Notes under the pieces: model-generated | What the model was told of the DNA's origin: nothing | Databases searched by the model: none | Seen by the model: the letters and a program-made list of their open reading frames with translations, nothing else | Made by a program: the position numbers and the translations under genes | Origin: Megamerina dolium | Lineage: Eukaryota; Arthropoda; Insecta; Diptera; Megamerinidae | Assembly: GCA_963854835.1 (NCBI GenBank) | Contig: OY978529.1 | Location: forward strand, 50,481,026 to 50,545,025 | Length of the DNA stretch: 64,000 bases | Direction: 5' to 3' | In this document: positions 1-11,094 of the stretch, piece by piece | Numbering within the stretch: position 1 is the first letter of the stretch | Layout: each line of letters opens with the position of its first letter

Positions 1-3000
1 TTGGTTCATCATGTCGAACCTTCGAGAGATTTTAATCTAAAAATGAATCAAGTCCAATTCTTTGTTACATTTAAAATTATTGAATTTGAAAGTTAATAAA
101 CTGGCCACAGAAGCAACTTTCTCAAGCAATTCTTGCTGGTCAGTTTCTTAGTTCTGGAACTGTTAAGCAAATTACTTCATAAGAAGTAGCTATATCGAAA
201 TGAAGGTGTTTTGAATTTATCGCATTCAAGTTTAAATAATCCGCTTAACTTATTTTTGAATGTTTGAATGAAAAATCTGAGTTCTGAATTTCAGAGTCGT
301 TTATCACCATCGAACATGTCTGAATGTCAATTTTTAAATGCAGCTACAAAATTTAAATTTAAAATCTTAATGTGCTGTTATATATTAATGATGTCTATGT
401 TATGAACATAACGAAATTTTAACGCATTGAACGGAGCATTGAGCGGATTCTGTTATGCCAGAAACATTAATTATAATTAGTTTTAAACGTTAACCAATAG
501 GTGTCGGCAATGGATATAATGTGTGGATGTGGAATGGTGATAGGGATCGATGTGAAAATCATTTCTGATATTACAAGCGATTTTCGATTTATTTTATAAT
601 AAAAAAGAATTTAACTCTCCTTAGACCTACTGATTTTTGCAGGACAATCCATAACGATGTTATTTTGTTGTTTCTATGAAAATCGATACAGTTGACGTGT
701 AGAGGAAAGGATTTTTTTTTTTTGCGAAAATAGGATTCATGTAGAAAACAGGGCATAATGTAAAAGAAAACAATGTTTAGAATTTAATGGAAATTAATCA
801 AATGCACTTTTCTTAAAGTAAACATTAATTTTATCTGAAGTGCTTGAAATTTGGGTGGACTTTTTTTAAATATTAATATATATTGTTATAATAATAGATG
901 GATAGAAAGAAGGGTTCGCAAGATGTAATATACATTTTTGTATAGCATTAAATTCAAAATGATTCTATCACCAATGATAATGTTATTAACATAAGTATGC
1001 AACTGCAAGTTGGAATGCAATATGTTAGCACATGTGTTCGTTTCGAACCTACGAACATGAGTAGAATGCCTTCAACAAGATACATAAAATGCTCTCTCTT
1101 TCGATATGCATGTATTTATAATTCTCTTTGCATTTTCGAATATATGAAAATCGTAAGTGTGCCACTTTCTTCGGTCTTCCATTCGTTATATGCTGGATTT
1201 TCTCTTATTCATGTTTTATGTTTATACATGTTTTACTTATTATACGACTATCTATGATGATATGTATGGGGATGTGTTTTTGTGTAGATACTGAACTCAA
1301 TGCAATCTCTAGGCACAATGGAGTATCTCCATGAAATGACTTTTGCTCTCTGGTTGCTGCTATGTATTGAACCCACGATTTGACTCGTCTCCAATTTCAT
1401 GCAACATATTCTAGTCAGTAATTGATGAAACACACTTCAAGACGGTTTGTGTGTTCGGGGGTTTCTTCTATTCCAAAAAAAAAAATATTGTGGACAAAAG
1501 TTTCACTTTTAAATGTTTTGATCCAATACAAAAGAGCAAAAATGTGTTAAAAACGGTTGTTGTAAAGAAAAAATTCATATATATATTTTGTTTCTTAATC
1601 CAGTGAGTGAGTCATATAATGTGTCATATATAATAAGCTATTGAAATAAATAAAAAAAAAAAATTATATAAAAAAAAAATTGAAATTATATAAATGATTT
1701 GAAAATTATTTATGTTGATAAGTGTAAAATATAACATCTCTTGAAAGATTACAAATTATATGTATACTTTGGTAATTAATTAAAAAAAATTCATCAAAAT
1801 ACACGCATATACAATTTTAAAAGGATATTTACAGTACCTACCTGCTATATGATAAAATTGAAAGAAAGCAATTATCTATGAGAATTAGAACATTTTTGTA
1901 AGTAATATTTTACTTCATTATGAAATTGTTAAATTTTTTTAGACTTCTACAAATAAGATATGGGCAAATGTGTTGAATTCGACCTATTTGATCCAAATTC
2001 GTTTATGATTCTAGCAAAATGTGCAATTCAATTCAATTCAATTCAATTTGAATTGGTTCCTTTTTCATATGAAATGCTAGTCTGATTAACATATTGTACC
2101 TCTTGACTATGGGAAGCGAATAATTTGATTAAAAAGTAACTCCAAGAACTTCTTTATAAACAAAATGTGATCCAAATATAAATTATTTTTCGAGAGCAAA
2201 AAAAAAAAATAAAATTAATAAATAAATCGTGACCAATCGTCATGAATTTGCTTAGGCGCCCGCCTGTAATACCAGCATATAATTACCTATGGATTTCCTA
2301 TAATCACAGTATTAGTCATTCAATCAAGTAATGTTTTTATGTGTTTGACATCTGACGAGTTGACCTTTTAATGGTTGCTATTTTTGATCAAAAGCTATTT
2401 CATGGAATGATGAAAATGAAAAATAATACATATTCGATGTTCGCATATATGCATATATAAATCTGTAAAATACATACAACAATAAGAACAACATCAAATT
2501 GACAACGATTATATACATTCTACATACTTCCTACATGCTTGGACTGCATATCATTTATTGATACATCACACAAACAAATCCGTATACATGCGCATGATAT
2601 AATCCGACATGTATGTCCACCCCACCCAACAAATAATCACACATTCATTCAGTCTTCATTTCTTGACAAATCCATTCAGTACACTTACAATACAAAAGTA
2701 ATATCATATATGTATGTATATAATCATCCTACGAGCATGTACAAGTATGTACCATCCACCAACATGGATTTATGAATTTCAACAGTAAATAAAATCAATC
2801 AATTTTATTGTGAATCAAACATATGACTACGTATACAATTTAAGTGAAAACTGGTAGACAAGTCAATGAATTCATACATATGCATTTGCTATATGTGAAT
2901 ACGTATACAGACAGGGTACTGTATAATGAGAGTACATGAAGAGTTCATATAAAAAAAATAATAAATCAGACCCTTTGAAATAGTCATACATTTTTACATC

Positions 3001-3504
3001 TATATACAGACAGTTTACATGAAATGTGCTTGTACTTGTAATTAATAAAGTTTGCCGACCCCATTCATATGCAAAGTCATAGCAGCAATAGCTATGGCAA
3101 CAGTTGAGAAAGGATAAATTTGATCCAACAGTCGTTGTGACACTTTTGACAAAGCGAAAATGTTTTTTTTTTTTGAATGAGTTGATATCAATTCAAAGTG
3201 CAATTGCAATATGTATTCTGTTATTGGTGGATTTGTTTATATTTTTGTTTGATATTTTGAATATTTAGTGTATCATATATCCTAAATGATTATTTCAATA
3301 TGGATGGATATATATACGAGCATATAAAGATATAGGGGAAATGCTGTTAACTTGGAATTAGTTTTGTTTTTGGGGCATCGTTAGTATACCGATACTATTT
3401 TTTATAAAAGAAGGTTTGTTGGTTGCGTTTTAAAAACTAAGGTTATAGTACTGAAGGAAAGAATTTTTCCATTACTGTTGTGCGTGTTAAATTTGGACAA
3501 TATT
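1..3504. other. AT-rich non-coding DNA, probable intron
   Basis: No protein-coding frame with recognisable similarity on either strand. The stretch holds short A and T runs, ATATGTATGTA-type simple sequence and an ATTCA repeat near 2030-2045. Short open frames here have skewed composition and no domain motif. It is most simply intronic or intergenic DNA upstream of the exon at 16.85 kb. Confidence 0.6.
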
Positions 3505-3740
3505 AGAAGGGACCTACTTATTTTAGCCGATTCCGAATGGCAGAACCCCTGTTCTTTTAGAAGCTTTTTCATGGCAAGTTGTTACTGACGGAAGAATTGC
3601 CAATTGCTTGCCGACAGGTGGACACCGTTCGAAAGAAAAATCTTTTCGATATTAAATTTGTTATGCATCAGCCGGGGATTGAACCGCGACCTACAGATCA
3701 GAAGGTCAACACACTAACCACTGAGCTACGGCACCTTGTA
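3505..3740 (-). mobile_element. tRNA-derived SINE, copy S1 (with tRNA head)
   Basis: Read on the minus strand, the element starts with a tRNA-like head (about 3735 down to 3668) carrying both internal RNA polymerase III promoter boxes, followed by a body of about 160 bp. The body matches a second copy at 4813-4990 (shared blocks around CGATTC.GA.TGGCAGAACC, AGAAGCTTTT and ATTGCTTGCCG) and the start of a third at 14045. The tRNA head plus a shared non-tRNA body is the architecture of a SINE rather than a lone tRNA gene. The element codes for nothing and would depend on a LINE reverse transcriptase; its partner LINE cannot be told from this sequence. The exact 3' end and target duplication were not resolved. 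Confidence 0.75.
3676..3728 (-). promoter_or_regulatory. Pol III internal promoter (A and B boxes) of SINE S1
   Basis: On the minus strand the A box reads TAGCTCAGTGG (3718-3728) and the B box reads GGTTCAATCC (3676-3685), close to the general tRNA consensus boxes TRGCNNAGYGG and GGTTCGANTCC. The anticodon arm does not fold cleanly, so this is a tRNA-like promoter head and not a functional tRNA. Confidence 0.7.
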
Positions 3741-4112
3741 AATACTCTGTGGAAAAAACGATTAGAAATTTATGGAAATGAATTTATATGAATAAAAATA
3801 ATATTTCATTTTTTAATTTATAAAATTTTTAACTAGAAATGATTATTGATTTAAACGAAAAACATCCAGTGCTCCATTTTCAAAATATTTGAAATATTTG
3901 TTATTTTCCCCAAGATCTTCAACGATTGTTTTTGCATCGAGAGTGCAAATCTACAAGTCTGAGATAATTTTAAAAAAGATTGAAATATTTTTATTTTATG
4001 TTACCTACAAAAATGCTTTTGGGCGATGAAATGGAATCATCGAGAAAGTATTTCAGTGAGTGTTAAAGAAAAAAAATCTTGATAATGGTCTAATATTTAT
4101 ACTTATAAGAAG

Positions 4113-4812
4113 ACCCCACAATTTGCCCCAGCTACCGTGGAATAATTCTCCTGAGCATCGCATATAAGGTTCTATCGAGCGTACTGTGCGAAAGGTTGAA
4201 GCCTATGCTCAGCAACCTGATTGGACCTTATCAGTGTGGCTTCAGACCTGGTAAATTCACCATCGAACAGATTTTCGCACTGCGCCAAATCCTGGAGAAG
4301 ATGCAAGAAAAACAGATCGACACACACCACCTATTTGTTGATTATAAAGCCTCTTTCGACAGTCCGGTAAGTGATTACCTCTACGCAACAATGTCTGAGT
4401 TCGGTATTCATGCAAAGTTCACTCGACTTTGTAGAATAACACTGCATAACTCCCGTTGTGTAGTGAAAATTGGGAAGGACCTCTCCGCACCGTCTAGTAC
4501 CGAACTGGGTTTCAGCCTGGACAATTTCCACCTCGGATGACTGGATGCTTGGAGTTTTCGAGATCGTTGGACCTATTTGTGTTGGTAGCGAGTACCGAAT
4601 AAGGTACAACCATGAGCTGTACGAGCTGTATGCCGATATTGACATAGGAAAGCGCATCAAAATCTTCCGGTGGAAAGACCAAGTACTGGAGAACCTGACG
4701 GCGCTTGGAATTTGTAACTGGCGCCCGCTAGCGAAGAACAGAGATGGCTGGCGAAGCATGTTATTTTCGGCCTAAATCGATATTCGGATGTTATGGCCAC
4801 ATAAGTAAGTAG
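4113..4812 (+). pseudogene. RTE-like LINE copy A, internally deleted reverse transcriptase
   Basis: A 5'-truncated, multiply deleted copy of a non-LTR retrotransposon polymerase. The 5' part encodes an RT segment with YRGI, VLCERLKPML, GPYQCGFRPGK and the block KQIDTHHLFVDYKASFDS. After codons for GFS (about 4515) the frame jumps to the C-terminal domain (ISTSDDWMLGVFE, YELYADIDI, WKDQVLENLTALG, ending SMLFSA). Compared with the copy at 40988-41686, further losses are about 18 bp near 4562 and about 110 bp near 4668. A very short 3' UTR and a TAAG-repeat tail (about 4803-4812) resemble RTE-clade ends. The catalytic YADD region is absent, so it cannot be active. RTE assignment rests on remembered similarity of the C-terminal motifs to the transposon-derived F52C9.6 family and is less certain than the LINE call. 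Confidence 0.8.
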
Positions 4813-4990
4813 TATTTATATGAGTCGATTCTGAGTGGCAGAACCATTACAAAATTACTTCTTCCAAGCTGTGTAGCTAGCATTGCCTTTTCAGAAGCTT
4901 TTACTGACATAAGAACTAAATATTGCTTGCCGCCATCTGGTCGCCATTTGAATAAAAGTAATTTTACTTTCTGAAAGATTGTTAAATTTT
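4813..4990 (-). mobile_element. SINE body without tRNA head, copy S2
   Basis: Shares the body of S1: CGATTCTGAGTGGCAGAACC, CAGAAGCTTTT, ACTGACATAAGAA and ATTGCTTGCCG appear in the same order as at 3523-3615. The tRNA-like head that follows the body in S1 is missing, so the copy is 5'-truncated and has no Pol III promoter. Its 3' end directly abuts the TAAG tail of the RTE-like LINE copy A, tail to tail. Confidence 0.6.
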
Positions 4991-5225
4991 TCAATGGAAC
5001 CATTGATAAAAACGAGAATTTAGAAATTTTTTTTGTGAATTTAACGAAGTACCGTAACGAAGTAACGAAGTAAGTTCAGCTAATAAAAGTTATATGAAAA
5101 TTAAACTAAGTTTAATCTAACACTATAGACTGAAAGCTTAGCCTTAATAAACCTTTGTAAAAGAAAAAGTTCGAAGGTAAAATATTTTCGAAATCAATTT
5201 TGAGTTTTCTTTATCTTCTGTATAT

Positions 5226-5233
5226 ATGTACAT
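5226..5233. repeat. 8-bp target duplication, left of hAT-type MITE M1
   Basis: ATGTACAT, repeated exactly at 5673-5680 on the other side of the element. Confidence 0.75.
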
Positions 5234-5672
5234 TAGGCCGTACCTAAAAAAAAAAGTTTGCCGTGCACCCCTATATTCGCCTATATTCGGCAACAAAAAT
5301 TTTAAAAACAAATTTAAAATAGTTCTACTGGAATAATCGCAATACTTCCTTTGCAAACGCTTAATGATTTTTTGCGAGCTATAATTTACTGGCTTCTGGT
5401 GGTACGTTACGGTAGTAGAAACTGAGATTTGGTGAGTAAGTACGGGGTACTTGATCTTTGAAACAAAAAGATGTGATTCCATGAGGCAAAAACATAGATA
5501 TATCACACTTCAAAATCCGACTCCAAATGCCGAAGTTACCACTAAAAATATAAAAGGCGATACCTACGTTCGGCCAAAAAAAATTTTTCGAAATTGCCTT
5601 GCAAAACTTCTTCATATTAGGGGATGTACGGCGCAATTTTTTTTTTCTTTCCCTGTAAGTTGGTACGGCCTA
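5234..5672. mobile_element. hAT-type MITE M1 (439 bp)
   Basis: Begins TAGGCCGTACC and ends with its inverse GGTACGGCCTA. The inverted similarity continues imperfectly for about 60 bp (A-run, then TTGCCGTGCACCCCTA against TTGCGCCGTACATCCCCTA). The flanks are ATGTACAT on both sides. A second copy at 35421-36118 in opposite internal orientation has the same termini but a different 8-bp duplication, GTGTACAC. That proves the TIR/TSD boundary. 8-bp duplications of the form nTnnnnAn are typical of hAT transposons. No transposase is encoded; short open frames across it are incidental. It lacks an internal segment of about 250 bp present in the longer copy. Confidence 0.8.
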
Positions 5673-5680
5673 ATGTACAT
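5673..5680. repeat. 8-bp target duplication, right of MITE M1
   Basis: ATGTACAT, identical to 5226-5233. Confidence 0.75.
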
Positions 5681-7014
5681 ACCTCATATAGAAAAATCAA
5701 CTATCTCATCCTATACATCATCTTTTCTCCTATATATTGAAGTATTAAACATTTTACCGGCAATTTATATAGCACTTGTACTCATAGATGAGATAATTTT
5801 CATTGAAATTTTCTTCGAATTGTTATTCTCATTACAATTATCTTTATCGTGACAGAAAAATTAAGTACACTGTTTCAAACATTTTTATTTTATATTATTT
5901 TTTTTTTTTTCATTACAATACAACGTCAGTATCTGTCAAGTAGAATTTTTAAACATGCAAATGAATTTACCAGTTTAATTTGGAAAAACAACAAAATACT
6001 TAATAATAATTCCCAATCTCACCCTATGATGCTTCATTTCACAAAAATGATGCGTGCGCTCATAAAAATCAATCAACACACTTACTTACCATACACACTC
6101 ATTCACTTAGTTCCCCAATCAGTTATCGTAGTCTTCTAGTCAGAGCGCTGAAAATATACCATTTGCCTTTTAGACAATTATGACGATATGATATAGTATG
6201 TGTGTAGTGTGTAGAATAGTACCTACTCGTAGTAGTGTCTGACAGCAAGCGATTGATGTTCTTTTTTTTTTTCGCTTTTGAGAAACAATCACATTACATC
6301 ATATAGAATATGATACATACATACATACGAGTATAATACATACATATTTCACGCGAACACCATCTCCATCTTCATCTCCATGTTCAGCAGTCTCAGTGTA
6401 TACATATATTTTCATATATATTGCTTGGTACATTGTCAAGGTATTGTTAAAATTGGTTCATATTCTTCTTTTGGTGCTTATGTATTCATATAATATATTT
6501 ACATACATGTATAGTATACAAGTATATAAGAATATATATACATATGTGTCGGTATAAAAAATGAACGAAGAAAATTCAAAATATTTTTCACACGTTCTTT
6601 CGATTAACACTAAGAGGGCACGGCACGTTTTTATTATATTTTCGGATTTATTTTTATTTATGGTTTTATTGAATTTATTGCAATGTATCTTTAAGATAGG
6701 ATAATCCAAAATGGGATAAAAGAAAAAGTGAATTGTATATATAATTCTCCAGGAAGAGCATTGGAACATTTTGAGCTCAAAAAAAAAAAAAAATAAAAAT
6801 AATAATATTTATGCAAAATATTTATTTAGATGAAGAAATATATTGTTTGTACATTTTCTTGTTGGCTCATTCTATACATAGTACTCAAATGTTTGTATAT
6901 AGGTACTCCAAAATACTCGTAAATTGCCTACATACATATTTATTTAATGGGACTTAAACATTTTGACAGTTGTATTGACAAATTGAAGCATCTTTGCTCA
7001 AACTTTTGCTTTTC
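5681..7014. other. AT-rich non-coding DNA
   Basis: Contains T runs, CATACATACATACGAG-like simple sequence (about 6310-6350) and an A run near 6780. No coding or transposon signature recognised. Confidence 0.55.
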
Positions 7015-7025
7015 ATATTTAAAAT
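7015..7025. repeat. 11-bp target duplication, left of Jockey-clade copy 1
   Basis: ATATTTAAAAT, repeated at 8914-8924 immediately after the poly(A) tail. Confidence 0.85.
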
Positions 7026-8750
7026 TGGCAAGAATTCAGATCACCGAATCTGAAAACACAGCTACAGCACTGCACTCGAAAGTTAAAGCAAGCCTTGAAA
7101 AATAAAAACAACAAAGAGTTAGAAGAGCACATAGCGAAATTAACACCTGGTGAAGCGTCAGACTACTCTTTGTGGAAATCAGCAAAAAAATCAAATCGGC
7201 CAATTCTCACTGATTCCCCCATCCGTTTGAGTGACGGTAATTGGGCTAGAAGCAACTGTGAGAAGGGTTTGGCTTTTGCAAACCACCTAAAAAGTGTGTT
7301 TACACCCAATCCACCTTCTTCACAGTCCTCATTACCAAAATTAACTTCTCAACCTTGCTCAATAACGCTCAAAATTAAAAAAAAGGACATATTCAAAGCA
7401 ATTTATAAAGATTTAAACCCAAAAAAATCACCTGGTCCAGATAAAATTACCGGTAAAATGATAAAAGAGCTACCTCCGGCTTCAGTAATTCATCTGATGC
7501 ACATTTTCAATGCTATCCTTCGTATTAAACACTATCCCAAATGCTGGAAAACTTCAAAAATTATTATGATAGCAAAACCAGGAAAAGACCCTACAAAAGT
7601 TGCATCGTACAGACCTATCAGCCTCCTGCCTCTACTTTCTAAAGTATTCGAAAAGCTACTTGTCATGAATATAACTCCATTTATTAATCTCAACCAACTG
7701 ATTCCTCAACATCAGTTTGGATTTAGAAAACAGCACGGCACAATAGAACAAGTCCACCGCATTGTAACTCTGATAAGGAACACTTTTGAAGAAAAAAAGT
7801 ATTGCTCAGCTGTCTTTCTTGATATCACTCAAGCTTTCGATAAAGTATGGCACGATGGCCTTATTTACAAACTCAAACTATTACTGCCTGCAAATGTCTC
7901 CTCATTGCTTAGTAGCTACCTCACGAAAAGACAATTTCTCGTACATCACAAGGATTACACAACAAATCCATTGGATATTCACGCTGGCGTTCCTCAAGGA
8001 AGCGTTTTGGGTCCCTTACTGTATCTCTTATACACTTCAGATATGCCCAACAATAACTATACATTCATATCGACCTTTGCTGATGATACGGCAATATTGT
8101 GCTCTCGCTCTAACCCCATAGAAGCTACTAAACTCCTGCAGACTCATGTCGATTCTCTCGAAATCTGGCTAGCAAAATGGCGTATAAAAGTCAATGAATC
8201 AAAGAGCGTACATGTAACCTTCACGCTAAGGCTAGATACATGTCCCCCACTTAAAATTAATGGCCAATCAGTTCCACAATGTTCCTCAACAAAGTACTTG
8301 GGTATTCACCTCGACAGAAGGCTGACATGGAAAAATCACATAGAGGCAAAGAAAACTCAGATCAAGCTTAAAATGAATCAGTTATGGTGGCTGTTACACA
8401 AAAGATCAAAGTTGAATCTTGAATACAAAGTGCTATTATATAAAGCAATCCTGAAACCAATCTGGACTTATGGTATTCAGTTTTGGGGCACCGCATCTCC
8501 CTCTAATATCGAAAAATTGCAGCGAATACAATCCAAGTGTCTGCGAATTATTGTAAACGCGCCTTGGTATATGAGGAACGTTAACATCCATCGAGATTTA
8601 AATGTATCCACAATTTCTGAGGAAGTTGCAATGTACTGCAGAAGCTACATTCAAAAATTACACAATCATCCGAATCCTCTTGCTAGGCAATTGTTGCTGA
8701 GCAAGGGGCATCGTCGATTAAAAAGAAAAGACACACTGAATATGCTGTAA
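7026..8750 (+). pseudogene. Jockey-clade pol fragment: reverse transcriptase (5'-truncated ORF2)
   Basis: Open from the truncation point (WQEFRSPNLK...) to a TAA at 8748-8750, about 574 codons, with no stop or frameshift. RT motifs in order: SPGPDKITGKM, YRPISLLPLLSKVFEKL, QHQFGFRKQHGT, VFLDITQAFDKVWHDGL, GVPQGSVLGPLLYLLYTSDMP and the catalytic FADD (8076-8087), then KYLGIHLDRRLTW in the thumb region. There is no RNase H domain; the protein ends KRKDTLNML. The endonuclease domain and ORF1 are missing by truncation and there is no authentic ATG at the 5' end, so it is called a pseudogene although the remaining frame is intact. The enzyme would reverse transcribe element RNA at a nicked chromosomal target. 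Confidence 0.93.
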
Positions 8751-8913
8751 AATTGCTACATCTCGCGACTCACCAAATTGTGATGGAACGTAGGGGATAT
8801 CACATAGTTTTATTTAGTTTGTAAGATTTGAATACTTATTGTTAGTTTCTAAGTATTTAAGAAAGATTCAATAAAAAAAAAAAAAAAAACAAAAAAAAAA
8901 AAAAAAAAAAAAA
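7026..8913 (+). mobile_element. Jockey-clade LINE copy 1, 5'-truncated, poly(A) tail
   Basis: Homology to the longer copy at 19642-23232 starts abruptly at 7026 (TGGCAAGAATTCAG) and runs to a poly(A) tail at about 8873-8913, just after an AATAAA signal in GATTCAATAAAA. An 11-bp target duplication flanks it exactly. The retained part is the 3' 1.9 kb: the C-terminal part of the EN-RT linker, the RT domain and the 3' UTR. Truncation from the 5' end, A tail and variable-length duplication are the standard product of target-primed reverse transcription. The RT frame is uninterrupted, so the insertion is young. Confidence 0.93.
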
Positions 8914-8924
8914 ATATTTAAAAT
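8914..8924. repeat. 11-bp target duplication, right of Jockey-clade copy 1
   Basis: ATATTTAAAAT directly after the A tail, matching 7015-7025. The left limit is blurred by the adjoining A residues. Confidence 0.85.
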
Positions 8925-9514
8925 AATTGTTCACAATTTTCTTTGTTGTTGTTTGTTCTCTTCTATTTACATAAAGACTTGATTTTTTTTTTCATTTCAT
9001 ATTATTTATTCATTTTATTATAAATTAACTAGGCATCTTTGTCGAATAGTGTCGATGGCAGCAATATAAACTTAGTATAATAAATCAAATTATAATCTTT
9101 GTTGAAAAGCATATGAATTTATTGAGACAAATGAACCAACACATCTCACCAAAATGAAGACATCACCACATTGTATTGTGTCAGTTTAGAATTTTCAGTA
9201 TATACATAGTATTTATGATAAATAGGTGAATGAGAATCGAGAGAAATTCAGAAAAATCAAAGCTGAAAAAACAATGTTTTTATAAATGTTTTTTAAACCA
9301 ATGTTGAAAATATTCAATTGTTTTTTAACCGCTTTGCATACTAGTTATTGATAGACTTGATGGATGTGTGATTGAATATTTATAAAATGTAAGGATAATA
9401 ATTGCGTTATTATGAATTTTAAAGTACTGAAAAATTGAAAGTTTTAGTCTGGAGAATTTCATATGCAAATTTCATGTACTCATCTTCCTAAAAAAAAAAA
9501 ATGAATCACCCTTG
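8925..9514. other. AT-rich non-coding DNA
   Basis: No gene or repeat recognised between the LINE and the tandem duplication at 9515. Confidence 0.55.
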
Positions 9515-9944
9515 GGCTCCTATTGGATGCACAACAGATTAAGTACTATTTCTCATACCGAATTGCTTTACAATTTTATCTTGTCTTAACTTTATAAAAA
9601 AGGATTAAAATTTTTTGTGAACCGTCTCAGAAATATTTTCAAAACCAGGTATTTCCAAAAAAAAAAAACATATTTTAAAGAACTTGTATCAAGTGTAGTA
9701 TAAAGTAATCCATTATTTTTCCAATAAATGGCTCCTATTGGATGCATAACAGATCAAGTACTATTTCTCATACCGAATTGCTTTACAATTTTATCTTGTC
9801 TTAACTTCATAAAAAAGGACTAAAATTTTTTGTGAGCCGTCTCAGAAATATTTTCAAAACCAGGTATTTCCAAAAAAAAAAAACATATTTTAAAGAACTT
9901 GTATCAAGTGTAGTATAAAGTAATCCATTATTTTTCCAATAAAT
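9515..9944. repeat. 215-bp tandem duplication spanning a mariner terminus
   Basis: Two adjacent 215-bp units (9515-9729 and 9730-9944). Comparing them base by base gives five differences, all transitions, and equal A-run lengths. Each unit ends with the first bases of the mariner TIR (AATCCATTATTTTTCC), so the first unit carries a severed mariner end. GGCT is found at both breakpoints and may be the microhomology that seeded the duplication. Confidence 0.9.
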
Positions 9945-11094
9945 GGCTTTAGTAATCTGTATCTCGCGTTGTATAAGTGTGATCGGGTTATGCTAGATGG
10001 CGTTAGAAAGATAGGATTTCGTACTAAATAAACGTTTTAGGCAGTCTGGTGATTGCTTGACTCAGTATTGTTTGAGTACGCGTCAAAGATGGACACTAGC
10101 AAAGAGAAAATACGCCATATTTTACAGTTTTTCTTTGATAAAAGCGAAAACGTAAGCCAGACGGCTGAAAATGTGAAACGGTGAAACGTGGAATTTTGGT
10201 TTTGTCAATTCCGTTCCGGTAATTTTGATGTCAAAAATGCACCACGCTCTGGAAGGCCAATGGAAATTGTCGAGTCTGACCGTCATGTAAGCACTGTTTT
10301 TATTGCCAATGAGCTAAACATTGCACAAAAAACCGTTTGAAACCATTTAAATAAGGCTGGATACAAAAAGAAGCTTGATGTATGGGTGCCATACGAGTTA
10401 ACGCACAGAAAACCTCATGGACTGAATTTCCATCTGCGAATCGCCGGTGAATCGCAACAAAATCGATCCATTTCTGAAGCGGATGGTTAATGGTGATGAA
10501 AAGTGGATCACTTATGACAACGTCAAGTGAAAAGTGTAGTGGTCGAATCGCGGTGAGCCGGCGCAAACGGTGGCCAAGCCAGGATTGACGGTCAGGAAGG
10601 TTTTGCCATGTGTTTGGTGGAATTGGCAGGGAATCATCTACTATGAGCTGCTTCCCTACGGCCAAACACTTAATTATGACCTGTACTGTCAACAATTGGA
10701 ATTGGACAATTGGAATTGAAGCGGCCAGCTTTGGCCAATAGGAGAGGAGTTGTGTTCCATCAGGACAACGCCAGGCCACACATATCGATAGTGACTCACC
10801 AGAAGCTCCGATAGCTTGGTTGGAAGGTTCTGATGCATCCACCTTATAGTCCGGATCTGGTACCAAGAGATTACTACCTGTTCCGGTCTATCGCGAATGT
10901 TTTCGCTGGTGAAAGAGAAGCTTGTGAAAATCGACTGTCCCAGTTTTTAGCCAATAGGGACGAGGGTTTCTATAAGAGTGGCATTATGAAATTACTTTCA
11001 AAATTGCCGAACAAAACGGTGCATATTTGACCTAAATCGAATCATTCTAACTATGCTAAATAAAACATTCAATTTAATGCAAAAATAATGGATT
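9922..11094 (+). mobile_element. mariner transposon, mellifera-type, copy 1
   Basis: About 1.17 kb bounded by inverted AATCCATTATTTTT (9922-9935 and, inverted, 11081-11094). The interior encodes a decayed mariner transposase. The 5' sequence through the start of transposase closely matches 63543-64000, so at least two copies of the family are in the window. The expected TA target duplication is not clean at the right end. The 5' terminus also occurs a second time at 9707 because of the 215-bp tandem duplication. Confidence 0.9.
10089..11030 (+). pseudogene. mariner transposase, broken (DD34D)
   Basis: Starts at ATG 10089 (MDTSKEKIRHILQFFFDK). Recognisable pieces in order: SGNFDVKNAPRSGRP in the DNA-binding linker, WVPYELTHRK (the mariner WVPHEL motif), DEKWITYD with the first catalytic Asp, VWWNWQGIIYYELLP, QDNARPH with the second Asp (codon 10764-10766), and YSPDLVPRDYYLF with the third Asp. 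The second and third Asp are separated by 34 codons, as in the mariner DD34D triad. Several stop codons and frameshifts interrupt it, including stops before the DEKW block, within it, and between the second and third Asp. The motif set resembles the mellifera subfamily. It cannot make an active enzyme. Confidence 0.92.

Noticed and set aside
3668..3735. A genuine tRNA gene
   Set aside because: A and B boxes are present but the anticodon arm and acceptor stem do not fold. The shared body with other copies shows a SINE.
7786..8121. 111-aa frame within the LINE (also at 20428)
   Set aside because: Out-of-frame shadow of the RT coding sequence.
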